From: Chloroflexota bacterium
GTDB taxonomy: Bacteria > Chloroflexota > Chloroflexia > Thermomicrobiales > UBA6265
Direction: 5' to 3'
Assembly (NCBI GenBank): GCA_023392645.1
Contig: JAEVYR010000182.1
Span: forward strand, 1-6,231
DNA: 6,231 nt
In this document: in pieces, positions 1-6,143 of the stretch
Layout of the letters: every line of letters begins with the position of its first letter
How positions within the stretch are numbered: the stretch's first letter is position 1
Made by a program: the position numbers and the translations under genes
The notes under the pieces: model-generated
What the model saw: the letters and a program-made list of their open reading frames with translations, nothing else
The model's database searches: none
Told to the model about the DNA's origin: nothing

Positions 1-275
1 GTGTTCCAGCTGAACTCGCTGCCGATCAGGCTCGACGCCACGATCACGATCAGGATGCCGCCGAAGAACCCGAAAATGGCCATCCCGTTCTCGAAAATGT
101 TCGAGACCTTCAGCGAATCCTTCATGCTCGCGCGTTCGCTGACGTCGCCAATCTGATAGACGAGGTAGATCACGGTATAGAACGCGACGATGAACACCAA
201 CGCCAGGACCGGCATGATCCACGTCTGCGGCCGCCGTCGCAGCCGGAAAAGCTCGCTTTGCAATGCGTGCAACAT
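1..275 (-). CDS. ABC-2 type transporter permease, N-terminal part (cut by left edge)
   Basis: This is the first 91 residues of an integral membrane permease, open to the window edge with no stop. The protein starts MLHALQSELFRLRRR: a short amphipathic segment, then a positively charged cluster (R11-R15), as is usual before the first helix of ABC-2 permeases. Membrane segment 1 spans about residues 19-40, a polar stretch covers 41-63, and segment 2 spans about 65-85, ending in GSEFSWN. This resembles the small-residue plus E motif that follows helix 2 in ABC-2 permeases of the BcrB/NatB type. The ATG is preceded by GGAGAG at 284-289 with an 8-base gap. The stop of a BcrA-like ATPase lies 37 bases upstream, so the two are probably cotranscribed and form one exporter. 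The role (export of an unknown substrate) is inferred from family and context. The rest of the protein is outside the window. Confidence 0.8.
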   Translation of the reverse strand, partial: MLHALQSELFRLRRRPQTWIMPVLALVFIVAFYTVIYLVYQIGDVSERASMKDSLKVSNIFENGMAIFGFFGGILIVIVASSLIGSEFSWN

Positions 276-283
276 CGATTTCA

Positions 284-289
284 CTCTCC
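284..289 (-). promoter_or_regulatory. Ribosome binding site of the partial permease
   Basis: GGAGAG on the minus strand lies 8 bases before the ATG at 275. It supports this start and shows that the permease has its own translation signal rather than relying on coupling to the upstream ATPase. Confidence 0.6.
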
Positions 290-312
290 AGTGAGGAATT
301 CGGACCCAGAGA

Positions 313-1290
313 TCACAGTTGGGCGGAGCCGTCCTGGCTTTCGGTGAGCTCCAGGAAGATATCCTCCAGGCTGCTTCGCCGAGGCGCGATCTGGCTCGCG
401 TAGAGGCCGGCGTCAACCAGCGCGCGGTTGATCGCCGCGCCGAGACTGTCGGCGGCGATCACCACCAGCCGCTCCCCCTCGACCGTCACCTGCTCGACCC
501 CCGGCACGGCCCGCACCACCTTCGCACCCACCTCGAGATCGACGTCTGGAATCCGCACATCGATGTACCCGTTGCGCCGCAGCAGGTCGTCGACCGACCC
601 TTCGGTGATCTTCTCGCCGCGCCGGATGATCAGCACGTGGTCCGAGACCTGCTCGACTTCGTGCAGCATGTGGCTGGCGAGCAGCACGGCGTGCCCCTCA
701 TTCGCCATGCGAGGAATGATCGACCGAATTTCGCGCTGCCCGGCGGGATCGAGCCCGTTGGTCGGCTCGTCGAGAATCACCAGCTCCGGGTTGGTCAGCA
801 GCGTCGAGGCGATGCCGATGCGCTGCTTCATGCCGAGCGAGAACGTCTTGTACTTGCCGTCGGCGCGCCCCTCCATGCTGACCAGCTTGATCAACTCGTC
901 GATCCGCGACTCCGGCACGCCGCCGACCAGCCTGGCCTGCGCGCGCAGATTGTCACGGCCCGTCAGGTAGGGATAGAACGCGGGGTTCTCGATGATCGCG
1001 CCGACATGCCGGGAAACCAGCTCCGGATGATCGGTGAGCTGCTGCCCCATGATCGCGACGCTGCCCGCGGTCGGTTGCACGAGGCCGAGGACCATGCTGA
1101 TAGTGGTCGACTTCCCCGATCCGTTCGGACCGAGAAATCCCAACACCTCACCCCGACTGACCTTCAGGTCGAGCGAGTCCACCGCGGTGATCTTGCCGAA
1201 CCGTTTGGTCAGGTCGCGCGTTTCGAGCACCGTCTCCCCGCTCGATGCGTCTCGAGCGGATGCAACGGGGGCGTCGAGCAAAATAGCCAC
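313..1290 (-). CDS. ABC transporter ATP-binding protein, BcrA-like
   Basis: This is the nucleotide-binding subunit of an ABC-2 exporter: it hydrolyses ATP on the cytoplasmic face and drives the permease encoded just downstream. With the GTG start at 1290 it has 325 residues. The core begins at about residue 22. Visible motifs are Walker A GPNGSGKS (54-61), a Q-loop region reading AIIENPAFYPYLTG (98-111) with Glu in place of the usual Gln, signature SLGMKQR (151-157), Walker B with LVILDEPTNGLDP (170-182) and H-loop His207. The SLGMKQR and ENPAFYPYL motifs are typical of BcrA-like drug and lantibiotic exporter ATPases. Residues 240-325 form the accessory C-terminal domain ending in SSLEDIFLELTE. 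The frame stays open upstream to a GTG at 1395, but 1290 is preferred because GGAGGA sits 4 bases before it. A GTG at 1230, nearer the conserved core, has GGGGAG only 3 bases away and is the main alternative. The substrate is unknown; the BcrA resemblance does not prove drug resistance. Confidence 0.93.
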   Translation of the reverse strand: MAILLDAPVASARDASSGETVLETRDLTKRFGKITAVDSLDLKVSRGEVLGFLGPNGSGKSTTISMVLGLVQPTAGSVAIMGQQLTDHPELVSRHVGAIIENPAFYPYLTGRDNLRAQARLVGGVPESRIDELIKLVSMEGRADGKYKTFSLGMKQRIGIASTLLTNPELVILDEPTNGLDPAGQREIRSIIPRMANEGHAVLLASHMLHEVEQVSDHVLIIRRGEKITEGSVDDLLRRNGYIDVRIPDVDLEVGAKVVRAVPGVEQVTVEGERLVVIAADSLGAAINRALVDAGLYASQIAPRRSSLEDIFLELTESQDGSAQL

Positions 1291-1294
1291 ATCG

Positions 1295-1300
1295 TCCTCC
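1295..1300 (-). promoter_or_regulatory. Ribosome binding site deciding the GTG start at 1290
   Basis: A perfect GGAGGA on the minus strand is separated by CGAT from the GTG at 1290. It is the strongest Shine-Dalgarno match in front of any candidate start of the BcrA-like ATPase. It argues that the 35 residues encoded further upstream in the same frame, which are Arg-rich and unlike the family, are untranslated leader. Confidence 0.65.
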
Positions 1301-1396
1301 AGAATGTCGTCATATCGAGTCCCGCGCCGGCATCGACAGGGTCGGGTCCGGCTGTATCGCGCCGCTTCGGGTTCACTCACGTCGTCGGGGCGCACC

Positions 1397-1402
1397 TGTA
1401 TA
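1397..1402 (-). promoter_or_regulatory. Candidate -10 element (TATACA) for the left-hand exporter unit
   Basis: On the minus strand TATACA lies in the least GC-rich part of the gap, inside the palindrome TGTATACA (1397-1404). A transcript would start near 1390 and carry a leader of about 100 bases before the GTG at 1290. No good -35 hexamer lies 16-18 bases upstream (GCCGTA at 17), so this would be a weak or activator-dependent promoter, or an operator rather than a promoter. It is a candidate only. Confidence 0.25.
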
Positions 1403-1417
1403 CAACCGTAGCGTCAC

Positions 1418-1434
1418 TGTACGGCAGGGCTACA
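1418..1434. promoter_or_regulatory. Inverted repeat TGTA-N9-TACA, possible operator half-sites
   Basis: TGTA (1418-1421) and TACA (1431-1434) are inverted around nine bases, with the centre about 25 bases from that of the TGTATACA palindrome at 1397-1404. Both sit upstream of the BcrA-like ATPase start. GntR-type repressors, which often sit beside ABC-2 exporter genes, bind short palindromes with GT and AC arms. No regulator gene lies in this window, so the assignment is speculative. Confidence 0.22.
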
Positions 1435-1511
1435 TACCAAATGTGTCGAAACTGTCGCATCGCGCATTTCGCCGGTGAACGCGCGACGGCATCCTCGTGC
1501 CGGACCGCATC

Positions 1512-1543
1512 ACGGTGCTGCCGGGACTCGTGCCCGGGACCGT
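1512..1543. repeat. Imperfect GC-rich inverted repeat (hairpin)
   Basis: Two nested arm pairs are seen: ACGGT (1512-1516) with ACCGT (1539-1543), and CCGGG (1521-1525) with CCCGG (1533-1537), closing a 7-base loop. The left arm carries four unpaired bases and the right arm one. It lies downstream, on the minus strand, of the NatB-like permease that stops at 1685. No T-run follows on either strand, so it is not a standard intrinsic terminator. Confidence 0.4.
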
Positions 1544-1577
1544 CGAACACCCACGAAGCGGTTGTCATGTCGGCCGA

Positions 1578-1592
1578 GTGCCCGCGGGGCAC
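1578..1592. repeat. Perfect 6-base-pair hairpin GTGCCC-GCG-GGGCAC
   Basis: The arms 1578-1583 and 1587-1592 are exact complements around a three-base loop. It sits about 93 bases past the stop of the NatB-like permease on that gene's strand. With no U-tract after it, it may protect or mark the 3' end of the transcript, or be half of a dispersed palindromic element together with the hairpin at 1512-1543. Confidence 0.35.
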
Positions 1593-1684
1593 AGCGTGGA
1601 GCCATCGCGCGCTGCGGCCATGGCGGGCAAGCAGGGGCGCGATGGCGCAGCCTCGCTCGGCATGGCCGATGGTACTGGTGGCGC

Positions 1685-2980
1685 CTACCGCGCCGCCGTG
1701 ATCATGTCGCGTTTGAAGATCACCTTCAGGCTCGGCCGCTGCCCGTACATCAACACGCCCATCCGGTAAATCCGCGCCGCCAGCAACCCGGCCAGCCAGA
1801 CCGCCACCACCAGCAGCACCACGCTCAGCCCGATCTCCCACGTCGCCGGATCGCCGAGCATCACCCGCGGCACCATCGTCATCGGCGACGTCAGGGGGAA
1901 GATCGACACCACCCGCGCCACCAGGCTGTCGGGCGCCCCCAGCGTGTAGATTGCCGCGAAGAACCCGATCACCACGGCGAACGTCATCGGCGTGGTCGCC
2001 GTGCTGACGTCCTCCTGCCGGCTCACCAGCGAGCCGATCCCCGCGTACAGCGCCGCGTACAGCATGAATCCGAGCAGGAAGTAGAGCAGGAAGAACCCGA
2101 CCAGCTCGACCGACAGCGCCCCGAAATCGATGCCGGAGAAGCTGCCGCCCTCGACGCCGAGCGCATCGGCCAGCCGCTCCTGCGAGAACAACCCGATGCC
2201 GGCGATCAGCAGCACCGGCACGAGCTGCGTCAATCCCGCCAGCCCGATGCCGATGATCTTGCCGAACATCAGCTCGGTCGGCCGCGCCGCGTTGATCATG
2301 ATCTCCATGATCCGCGAGCTCTTTTCCTCCACCACGCCCTGCGCCACCCACAGGCCGTAGACCATCACCGCCATGTACATCACCAGCGCCGAGACGTAGG
2401 CCACCCCGTAGCGGAAGCCCTGCTCGGTATCGTCGGACGCCTGCTCGCCACCGGCGCTCGTGACGGACATCGGCGGCGTCGCGCGCACCTGTTGCGCCTC
2501 CTCGGCGCTCAGGCCGAGCCGCGCCAGGTTGTCTCGCAGGGCGATATCGCTGACCGCGGCCCGCGTCAACAGCACCGTCTGGTCCTGATCGCCGCTTTCG
2601 CTGACGTAGGCGAACGCCAGCGAGCCATCGTCGGCCCGGCTCACCGTCAGCACGCCATCGGCGTCGTTGAGCAAATTGGCCGGGTCCGCGTTCGTATCGC
2701 CCACCGCGAACCGAAGCTGCTCGTCGAGCCCGGCGCTCGCGACCGTCGCGTTGAGCTCGTCGACGATGCCGCCGTGATCGCTCTCGTTGCGCACGATCAC
2801 CGTGTCCGCGCTCGACCCGCTGTCATCCCCGAACACCTTCGAGATCACCGGGGGCGCCAAAATCAGCGCGAACACGACCTCAACCTGCACGATCGTCGCG
2901 ATCACGAACGGCCGCTGCCGAATCTTCTGGAACCACTCGCGGCGGGCGATCAACCACACGCGGGAAAAATCGATCCTCAT
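1685..2980 (-). CDS. ABC-2 type transporter permease, NatB-like
   Basis: This 431-residue membrane subunit partners the ATPase encoded immediately upstream. The N-terminus holds a basic cytoplasmic segment (WLIARREWFQKIRQRP, 9-24), then helix 1 at about 25-45. A large polar region (about 50-190), rich in Asp, Ser and Ala, follows and should lie outside the membrane. Five further hydrophobic segments are near 192-214, 241-265, 291-317, 331-348 and 384-404. Between helices 2 and 3 is VEEKSSRIMEIMINAARPTE (217-236), the hallmark cytoplasmic helix of NatB/ABC-2 permeases. FPLTSPMTMVPR (361-372) is a second family motif. This layout, with a loop of about 140 residues after helix 1, is typical of the NatB group (COG1668). 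The ATG overlaps the ATPase stop as ATGA, implying translational coupling and equal dosage. Known members export Na+ or drugs, but many have no known substrate; none is assigned here. Confidence 0.92.
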   Translation of the reverse strand: MRIDFSRVWLIARREWFQKIRQRPFVIATIVQVEVVFALILAPPVISKVFGDDSGSSADTVIVRNESDHGGIVDELNATVASAGLDEQLRFAVGDTNADPANLLNDADGVLTVSRADDGSLAFAYVSESGDQDQTVLLTRAAVSDIALRDNLARLGLSAEEAQQVRATPPMSVTSAGGEQASDDTEQGFRYGVAYVSALVMYMAVMVYGLWVAQGVVEEKSSRIMEIMINAARPTELMFGKIIGIGLAGLTQLVPVLLIAGIGLFSQERLADALGVEGGSFSGIDFGALSVELVGFFLLYFLLGFMLYAALYAGIGSLVSRQEDVSTATTPMTFAVVIGFFAAIYTLGAPDSLVARVVSIFPLTSPMTMVPRVMLGDPATWEIGLSVVLLVVAVWLAGLLAARIYRMGVLMYGQRPSLKVIFKRDMITAAR

Positions 2981-3945
2981 GCCATCACCGCCTGACCATG
3001 CTCCGCCGACGCGCGGATGTGCGCGATGTCCTCGACGCTCGCTCCCGATTCACGCACCTTGGTCAGGAACACGTCGTTCAGCGACGGCACCGTCACCTCG
3101 AAGCGCTCGACCGTCTCGCCGCGCTCCAGCGCATCGCGCAGAATCCGCTGAGCGACCGCCTCGTCGGGGATTTGCATCTCGATGAACTCATCCTTGCGCT
3201 GGCGCACCTCGACCTCGGGATACCGTTCGACCCACTCCAGCCGATCCTCGCCGGCAACGCCGAGGCGCAGGATCTTCACGCCGATGCTCTCGCGCACCGC
3301 GTGCACCGGCCCGGTGATCAGCATCCGGCCGCGATGGATGATCGCGACGTCCTCGCACAGCCGCTGCGCCTGGTCGAGCTGGTGCGTCGAGAAGATCACC
3401 GTCTTGCCGCGGCTGACCATTTCCAGGAACGCCTCTTCGAGCTGCGCCACGTTGACCGGGTCGAGCCCGCTGAACGGCTCGTCGAGGATCAGGATCTCCG
3501 GATCGTGCAACACCGCCGCCAGGAACTGAATCTTCTGCTGGTTCCCCTTGGACAGCTGCTCGATCTTCTTGTGGCGGTTCTCCTCGATGTCCAGCCGCGC
3601 CAGCCACTCATCCAGCGAGCGCTTGGCGTCGGCGGCACTGGCGCCATAGAGCTGCGCCAGGAACAGCAGTTGGTCCTGCACGCTCATCTTCGGGTACAGC
3701 CCCCGCTCCTCCGGCAGGTAGCCGAAGTCGTCGCGCGGAATTTCGATATTCGAGGTGCCGTTCCACGTGATCTCGCCGCTGTCGGGCCGCAGGATGTCCA
3801 GCACCATCCGCATCGTCGTCGTCTTCCCGGCCCCGTTGGTGCCAAGAAACCCGAACATGCGCCCCTGCTCTACGGTGAACGACACATCGTCGATCGCTCG
3901 GAACTCGCCGAATGTCTTGCTGATGTTGTCGATCACCAGCGCCAT
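2977..3945 (-). CDS. ABC transporter ATP-binding protein, NatA/YhaQ-like
   Basis: This 322-residue cytoplasmic ATPase powers the NatB-like permease encoded next to it. Motifs are Walker A GTNGAGKT (35-42, with Thr where Pro is most common), FGYLPEERGLYPKM (74-87) in the Q-loop region with no Gln, signature LSKGNQQK (131-138) in place of LSGGQ, Walker B ILILDEP (151-157), D-loop SGLDP (159-163) and H-loop His188 in STHQL. The YLPEERGLYPKM and LSKGNQQK pair marks the subfamily of uncharacterised exporter ATPases around B. subtilis YhaQ (COG4152). Residues of about 222-297 fit the DUF4162-type C-terminal domain, ending SLNDVFLTKV, followed by a 25-residue polar tail. The ATG at 3945 is preceded by the purine run GGGAGAGAGA, 5 bases away. 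The stop overlaps the permease start by four bases. The gene is first in its unit and reads away from the peptidase gene. Its role as an export ATPase is firm; the substrate is not known. Confidence 0.94.
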   Translation of the reverse strand: MALVIDNISKTFGEFRAIDDVSFTVEQGRMFGFLGTNGAGKTTTMRMVLDILRPDSGEITWNGTSNIEIPRDDFGYLPEERGLYPKMSVQDQLLFLAQLYGASAADAKRSLDEWLARLDIEENRHKKIEQLSKGNQQKIQFLAAVLHDPEILILDEPFSGLDPVNVAQLEEAFLEMVSRGKTVIFSTHQLDQAQRLCEDVAIIHRGRMLITGPVHAVRESIGVKILRLGVAGEDRLEWVERYPEVEVRQRKDEFIEMQIPDEAVAQRILRDALERGETVERFEVTVPSLNDVFLTKVRESGASVEDIAHIRASAEHGQAVMA

Positions 3946-3950
3946 AACGC

Positions 3951-3960
3951 TCTCTCTCCC
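3951..3960 (-). promoter_or_regulatory. Purine-rich ribosome binding site of the NatA-like ATPase
   Basis: GGGAGAGAGA on the minus strand ends 5 bases before the ATG at 3945. The repeated GAG gives several overlapping registers for 16S rRNA pairing, which supports this start as the head of the two-gene unit. Confidence 0.6.
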
Positions 3961-4026
3961 TGTCGTTCTCGGAGCATGCCAGGGCCACCCTCGAACATGC
4001 TAGGCTCATTGCAGTATGACCGCTGG

Positions 4027-4055
4027 ATGTCACGCGCGTTATCCACGCATGTCAC
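4027..4055. repeat. Direct repeat ATGTCAC x2 in the divergent spacer
   Basis: ATGTCAC occurs at 4027-4033 and 4049-4055, with starts 22 bases apart, about two helical turns, so both copies face the same side of the DNA. They lie between the divergent exporter and peptidase genes, where regulator sites are expected. Read on the minus strand the copies contain GTGACA, close to a -35 hexamer, but no good -10 follows at the right distance. Their role is unproven. Confidence 0.25.
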
Positions 4056-4086
4056 AAAACCGTGTCGCTGCCATCCAGGCCGAAGC

Positions 4087-4103
4087 GCGATCGTGGAGAT
4101 CGC
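4087..4103. promoter_or_regulatory. Inverted repeat GCGATC-N5-GATCGC in the peptidase leader
   Basis: Perfect 6-base arms (4087-4092 and 4098-4103) flank GTGGA. The element lies 42 bases before the peptidase ATG, so it could be an operator or a hairpin in the 5' leader. GATC and CGATCG words are common in this GC-rich DNA, so chance is a real alternative. Confidence 0.25.
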
Positions 4104-4134
4104 TCGTACCGTCGACGCCATGTCGATCCGATCC

Positions 4135-4140
4135 GGAAGG
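4135..4140 (+). promoter_or_regulatory. Ribosome binding site deciding the ATG start at 4146
   Basis: GGAAGG lies 5 bases before the ATG at 4146, an ideal distance. It favours this start over the in-frame GTG at 4062, which would add 28 Arg-rich residues unlike the family. Confidence 0.65.
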
Positions 4141-4145
4141 CCCCC

Positions 4146-6116
4146 ATGCCAGACACTACGCTCGACAAAGACGTCATTCCCTACGGCGCCTGGCCCTCCC
4201 CGATCACGCCCGAGATGCTCACCGGGCAGTCGGTCGGGCTCGGCAGCCCCAAAGCCGACGGCGATGACCGCTACTGGACCGAGTCCCGCGCCTCCGAAGG
4301 CGGCCGCATGCGCCTCGTCCGTCAGCGCGGCGACGGAGAGCCCGAGCCGATCACCCCGCCCGAGATGAACGTCCGCTCCGGCGTCCACGAGTACGGCGGC
4401 GGTGCCTGGGACGTTCGCGACGGCGTCATCGTCGTCTCCAACTACGCCGACAGCCGCCTCTACCGCGTCGACGGCGGCGATCCTCGCCCGATCACGCCCG
4501 ACACCCGCGATTGGCGCTACGCCGACCTGCTGCTCGACCCCGCGCGCGGCCGCCTCTTCGCCGTCCGCGAGGACCACGCGATGCCCGACGCCGAGCCGGT
4601 CAACACGATCGTCGCGCTCGACCTCGACGGCCCCAACGACGACGGCGGCGCGGTCATTCTCTCCGGCTCCGACTTCGTCGCCTCGCCCACCCTCTCGCAC
4701 GATGGAGACCAGCTCGCCTGGCTCCAGTGGAGCCATCCCAACATGCCGTGGGATGGCTGCGAGCTGTGGAAATCCGATATCGGTGAGAATCACGAGCTCA
4801 CCACCATCCGCTTCGTCGCCGGAGGGCCGCGCGAGTCGATCTTCCAGCCCCGCTGGGCGGCCAACGGCGATCTCGTCTTCGTCTCAGACCGCTCCGGCTG
4901 GTGGAACCTCTACCGCGCCTACCCCGGCCGCGACGATATCGACGCGCTCTGCCCGATGGAGGCCGAGTTCGGCCAGCCGCAGTGGGTGTTCGGCATGTCG
5001 ACGTGGGACTTCACGCCCAACGGCGACATCGTCTGCGCCTGGACGCAGGACGGCACCTGGCAGCTCGGCCGTCTCCCCGGCGCGGGCGGTGAGCTTGAAC
5101 CGTTCACCACCCCCTTCACCGTCTTCAGCGGTGTTGAGGTCGGGAATGGCCGGGAGGTTCTCGCGCTCGCCTCGTCGGCCGAGGAGCCCAACCAGGTGAT
5201 CGGACTCGATATCGACTCCGGCAACTACGCCACGCTCAAGCAGTCGATCGAGCTCGACCTGCCCAGGGAAGCGATCTCGATTCCCGAGGCGACAAGCTGG
5301 CCCGTCCCCGGTGGCGCGACCGCGCACGGTTTCTTCTACCCGCCCGCCTCGGCCGTCGCCTCCGCGCCCGAGGGCGAGCTGCCGCCGCTGCTCGTCAAGA
5401 GCCACGGCGGTCCGACCAGCATGACCGACGCCAGCTTCAATCTCGCCATCCAGTTCTGGACCAGCCGCGGCTTCGCCTTCCTCGATGTCAACTACGGCGG
5501 CAGCACTGGGTACGGCCGCGCCTACCGCGAGCGCCTGCACGGCGCGTGGGGCATCGTCGATGTCGACGACTGCATCGCCGGGGCCGAGTGGCTCGCCCAG
5601 CAGGGCCGCGTCGATGGAGACCGCATGGCGATCAAGGGCGGCAGCGCCGGCGGCTACACCACCCTCGCCGCGCTCACCTTCCACGACGCCTTCAGGTCGG
5701 GTGTCAGCTCCTACGGCATTGGCGATCTCGAAGCGCTGGCTACCGAAACGCACAAGTTCGAGTCACGCTACCTCGACGGGCTGATCGGTCCGTACCCCGA
5801 GGAAAAGGCGCTCTACGAAGCGCGCAGCCCGATCCACCACGTGGAGCGGCTCAACGCCGCGATGCTGATCCTGCAGGGGACGGAGGACAAGGTCGTGCCG
5901 CCCAACCAGGCCGAGACGATGGCCGAAGCCGTCCGGGCCAACGGCATGCCGGTCGCGCTGCTGATGTTCGAGGGCGAGGGGCACGGCTTCCGCCAGGAAG
6001 CGAGCATCCACCGCGCGCTCGCCGCCGAGCTCTCGTTCCACAGCCAGATCTTCGACTTCCCCCACCCGGAAGACGCCGAGCCGCTCCCGATCGACAACAT
6101 GGCCCCGCCGGCCTGA
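4146..6116 (+). CDS. S9 family serine peptidase (prolyl oligopeptidase/acylaminoacyl peptidase-like)
   Basis: This 656-residue serine hydrolase is predicted to cleave short peptides, either oligopeptides or acylated or dipeptide N-termini. Residues of about 40-380 have the repeated Gly/Asp/Trp strand pattern of a beta-propeller, for example HEYGGGAWDV (81-90), ADSRLYRVDG (101-110) and DLVFVSDRSGWWNLYR (242-257). The propeller gates access to the active site in this family. The alpha/beta hydrolase domain covers about 385-640: HGGP (420-423) at the oxyanion hole, NYGGSTGYGR (449-458), nucleophile Ser500 in GGSAGG (498-503), Asp581 in QGTEDKVVPP and His613 in GEGHGF. All three triad residues are present and well spaced, so the enzyme should be active. 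Length fits the S9C/COG1506 group (about 600-700). No signal peptide or membrane segment is visible, suggesting a cytoplasmic enzyme. It is divergent from the exporter genes and appears to be a single-gene unit, ending before a hairpin at 6144-6172. Exact specificity cannot be told from sequence. Confidence 0.95.
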   Translation: MPDTTLDKDVIPYGAWPSPITPEMLTGQSVGLGSPKADGDDRYWTESRASEGGRMRLVRQRGDGEPEPITPPEMNVRSGVHEYGGGAWDVRDGVIVVSNYADSRLYRVDGGDPRPITPDTRDWRYADLLLDPARGRLFAVREDHAMPDAEPVNTIVALDLDGPNDDGGAVILSGSDFVASPTLSHDGDQLAWLQWSHPNMPWDGCELWKSDIGENHELTTIRFVAGGPRESIFQPRWAANGDLVFVSDRSGWWNLYRAYPGRDDIDALCPMEAEFGQPQWVFGMSTWDFTPNGDIVCAWTQDGTWQLGRLPGAGGELEPFTTPFTVFSGVEVGNGREVLALASSAEEPNQVIGLDIDSGNYATLKQSIELDLPREAISIPEATSWPVPGGATAHGFFYPPASAVASAPEGELPPLLVKSHGGPTSMTDASFNLAIQFWTSRGFAFLDVNYGGSTGYGRAYRERLHGAWGIVDVDDCIAGAEWLAQQGRVDGDRMAIKGGSAGGYTTLAALTFHDAFRSGVSSYGIGDLEALATETHKFESRYLDGLIGPYPEEKALYEARSPIHHVERLNAAMLILQGTEDKVVPPNQAETMAEAVRANGMPVALLMFEGEGHGFRQEASIHRALAAELSFHSQIFDFPHPEDAEPLPIDNMAPPA

Positions 6117-6143
6117 CCGACCCGGAACGCGCGACGCCGCCTC

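Larger units (their letters stand above)
1291..1684. other. 394-base intergenic gap between the two exporter cassettes
   Basis: No convincing gene is seen here on either strand. Open frames that cross it are Arg-, Ala- and Gly-rich, lack family motifs, and mostly continue as antisense copies of the flanking ABC genes. It holds the ribosome binding site and probable leader of the BcrA-like ATPase (1291 to about 1390), the TGTATACA palindrome, a TGTA-N9-TACA inverted repeat (1418-1434) and two GC-rich hairpins (1512-1543 and 1578-1592). It is long for a within-operon gap, so the right-hand and left-hand cassettes are probably separate transcription units reading the same way. Confidence 0.6.
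3946..4145. other. Divergent intergenic region between exporter and peptidase genes
   Basis: These 200 bases separate two start codons that point away from each other, so promoters for both units should lie here. Visible elements are the ATPase ribosome binding site (3951-3960), a weak TGCTAGGCT motif (3998-4006) readable as an extended -10 on the plus strand, the ATGTCAC direct repeat, the GCGATC/GATCGC inverted repeat (4087-4103) and the peptidase ribosome binding site (4135-4140). No strong -35/-10 pair was found on either strand. Confidence 0.55.

Noticed and set aside
1578..1592. Intrinsic terminator for the NatB-like permease transcript
   Set aside because: The stem is perfect but only six pairs long, and the minus-strand sequence after it has no T-run, so it is listed only as a hairpin.
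1497..1769. 90-residue plus-strand open frame through the intergenic gap
   Set aside because: Its second part is antisense to the permease C-terminus, no ribosome binding site precedes it and no family motif is seen. The VLPGLVPG stretch is better treated as read-through of a palindromic DNA element.
1475..2995. 506-residue open frame on the plus strand opposite the NatB-like permease
   Set aside because: It is antisense to a gene with clear ABC-2 motifs, and its product is an Arg/His/Gln-rich string without domains, as expected from a high-GC shadow frame.
4039..4047. TTATCCACG, one base off a DnaA box
   Set aside because: Only a single copy was noticed, with no cluster, AT-rich unwinding region or dnaA/dnaN neighbour, so it does not mark an origin.
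4062..4145. In-frame N-terminal extension of the peptidase from a GTG at 4062
   Set aside because: The 28 added residues are Arg-rich and unlike the family, while ATG 4146 has GGAAGG at 5 bases and begins a sequence that fits S9 peptidase N-termini.
2998..4368. 456-residue plus-strand open frame opposite the NatA-like ATPase and running into the peptidase leader
   Set aside because: It overlaps two well-supported genes, carries no recognisable motif, and lacks a start supported by a ribosome binding site.
3933..4793. 286-residue minus-strand open frame across the divergent spacer and peptidase start
   Set aside because: It is Val/Gly/Ala/Asp-rich shadow sequence antisense to the peptidase propeller; its ending overlaps the true ATPase start.
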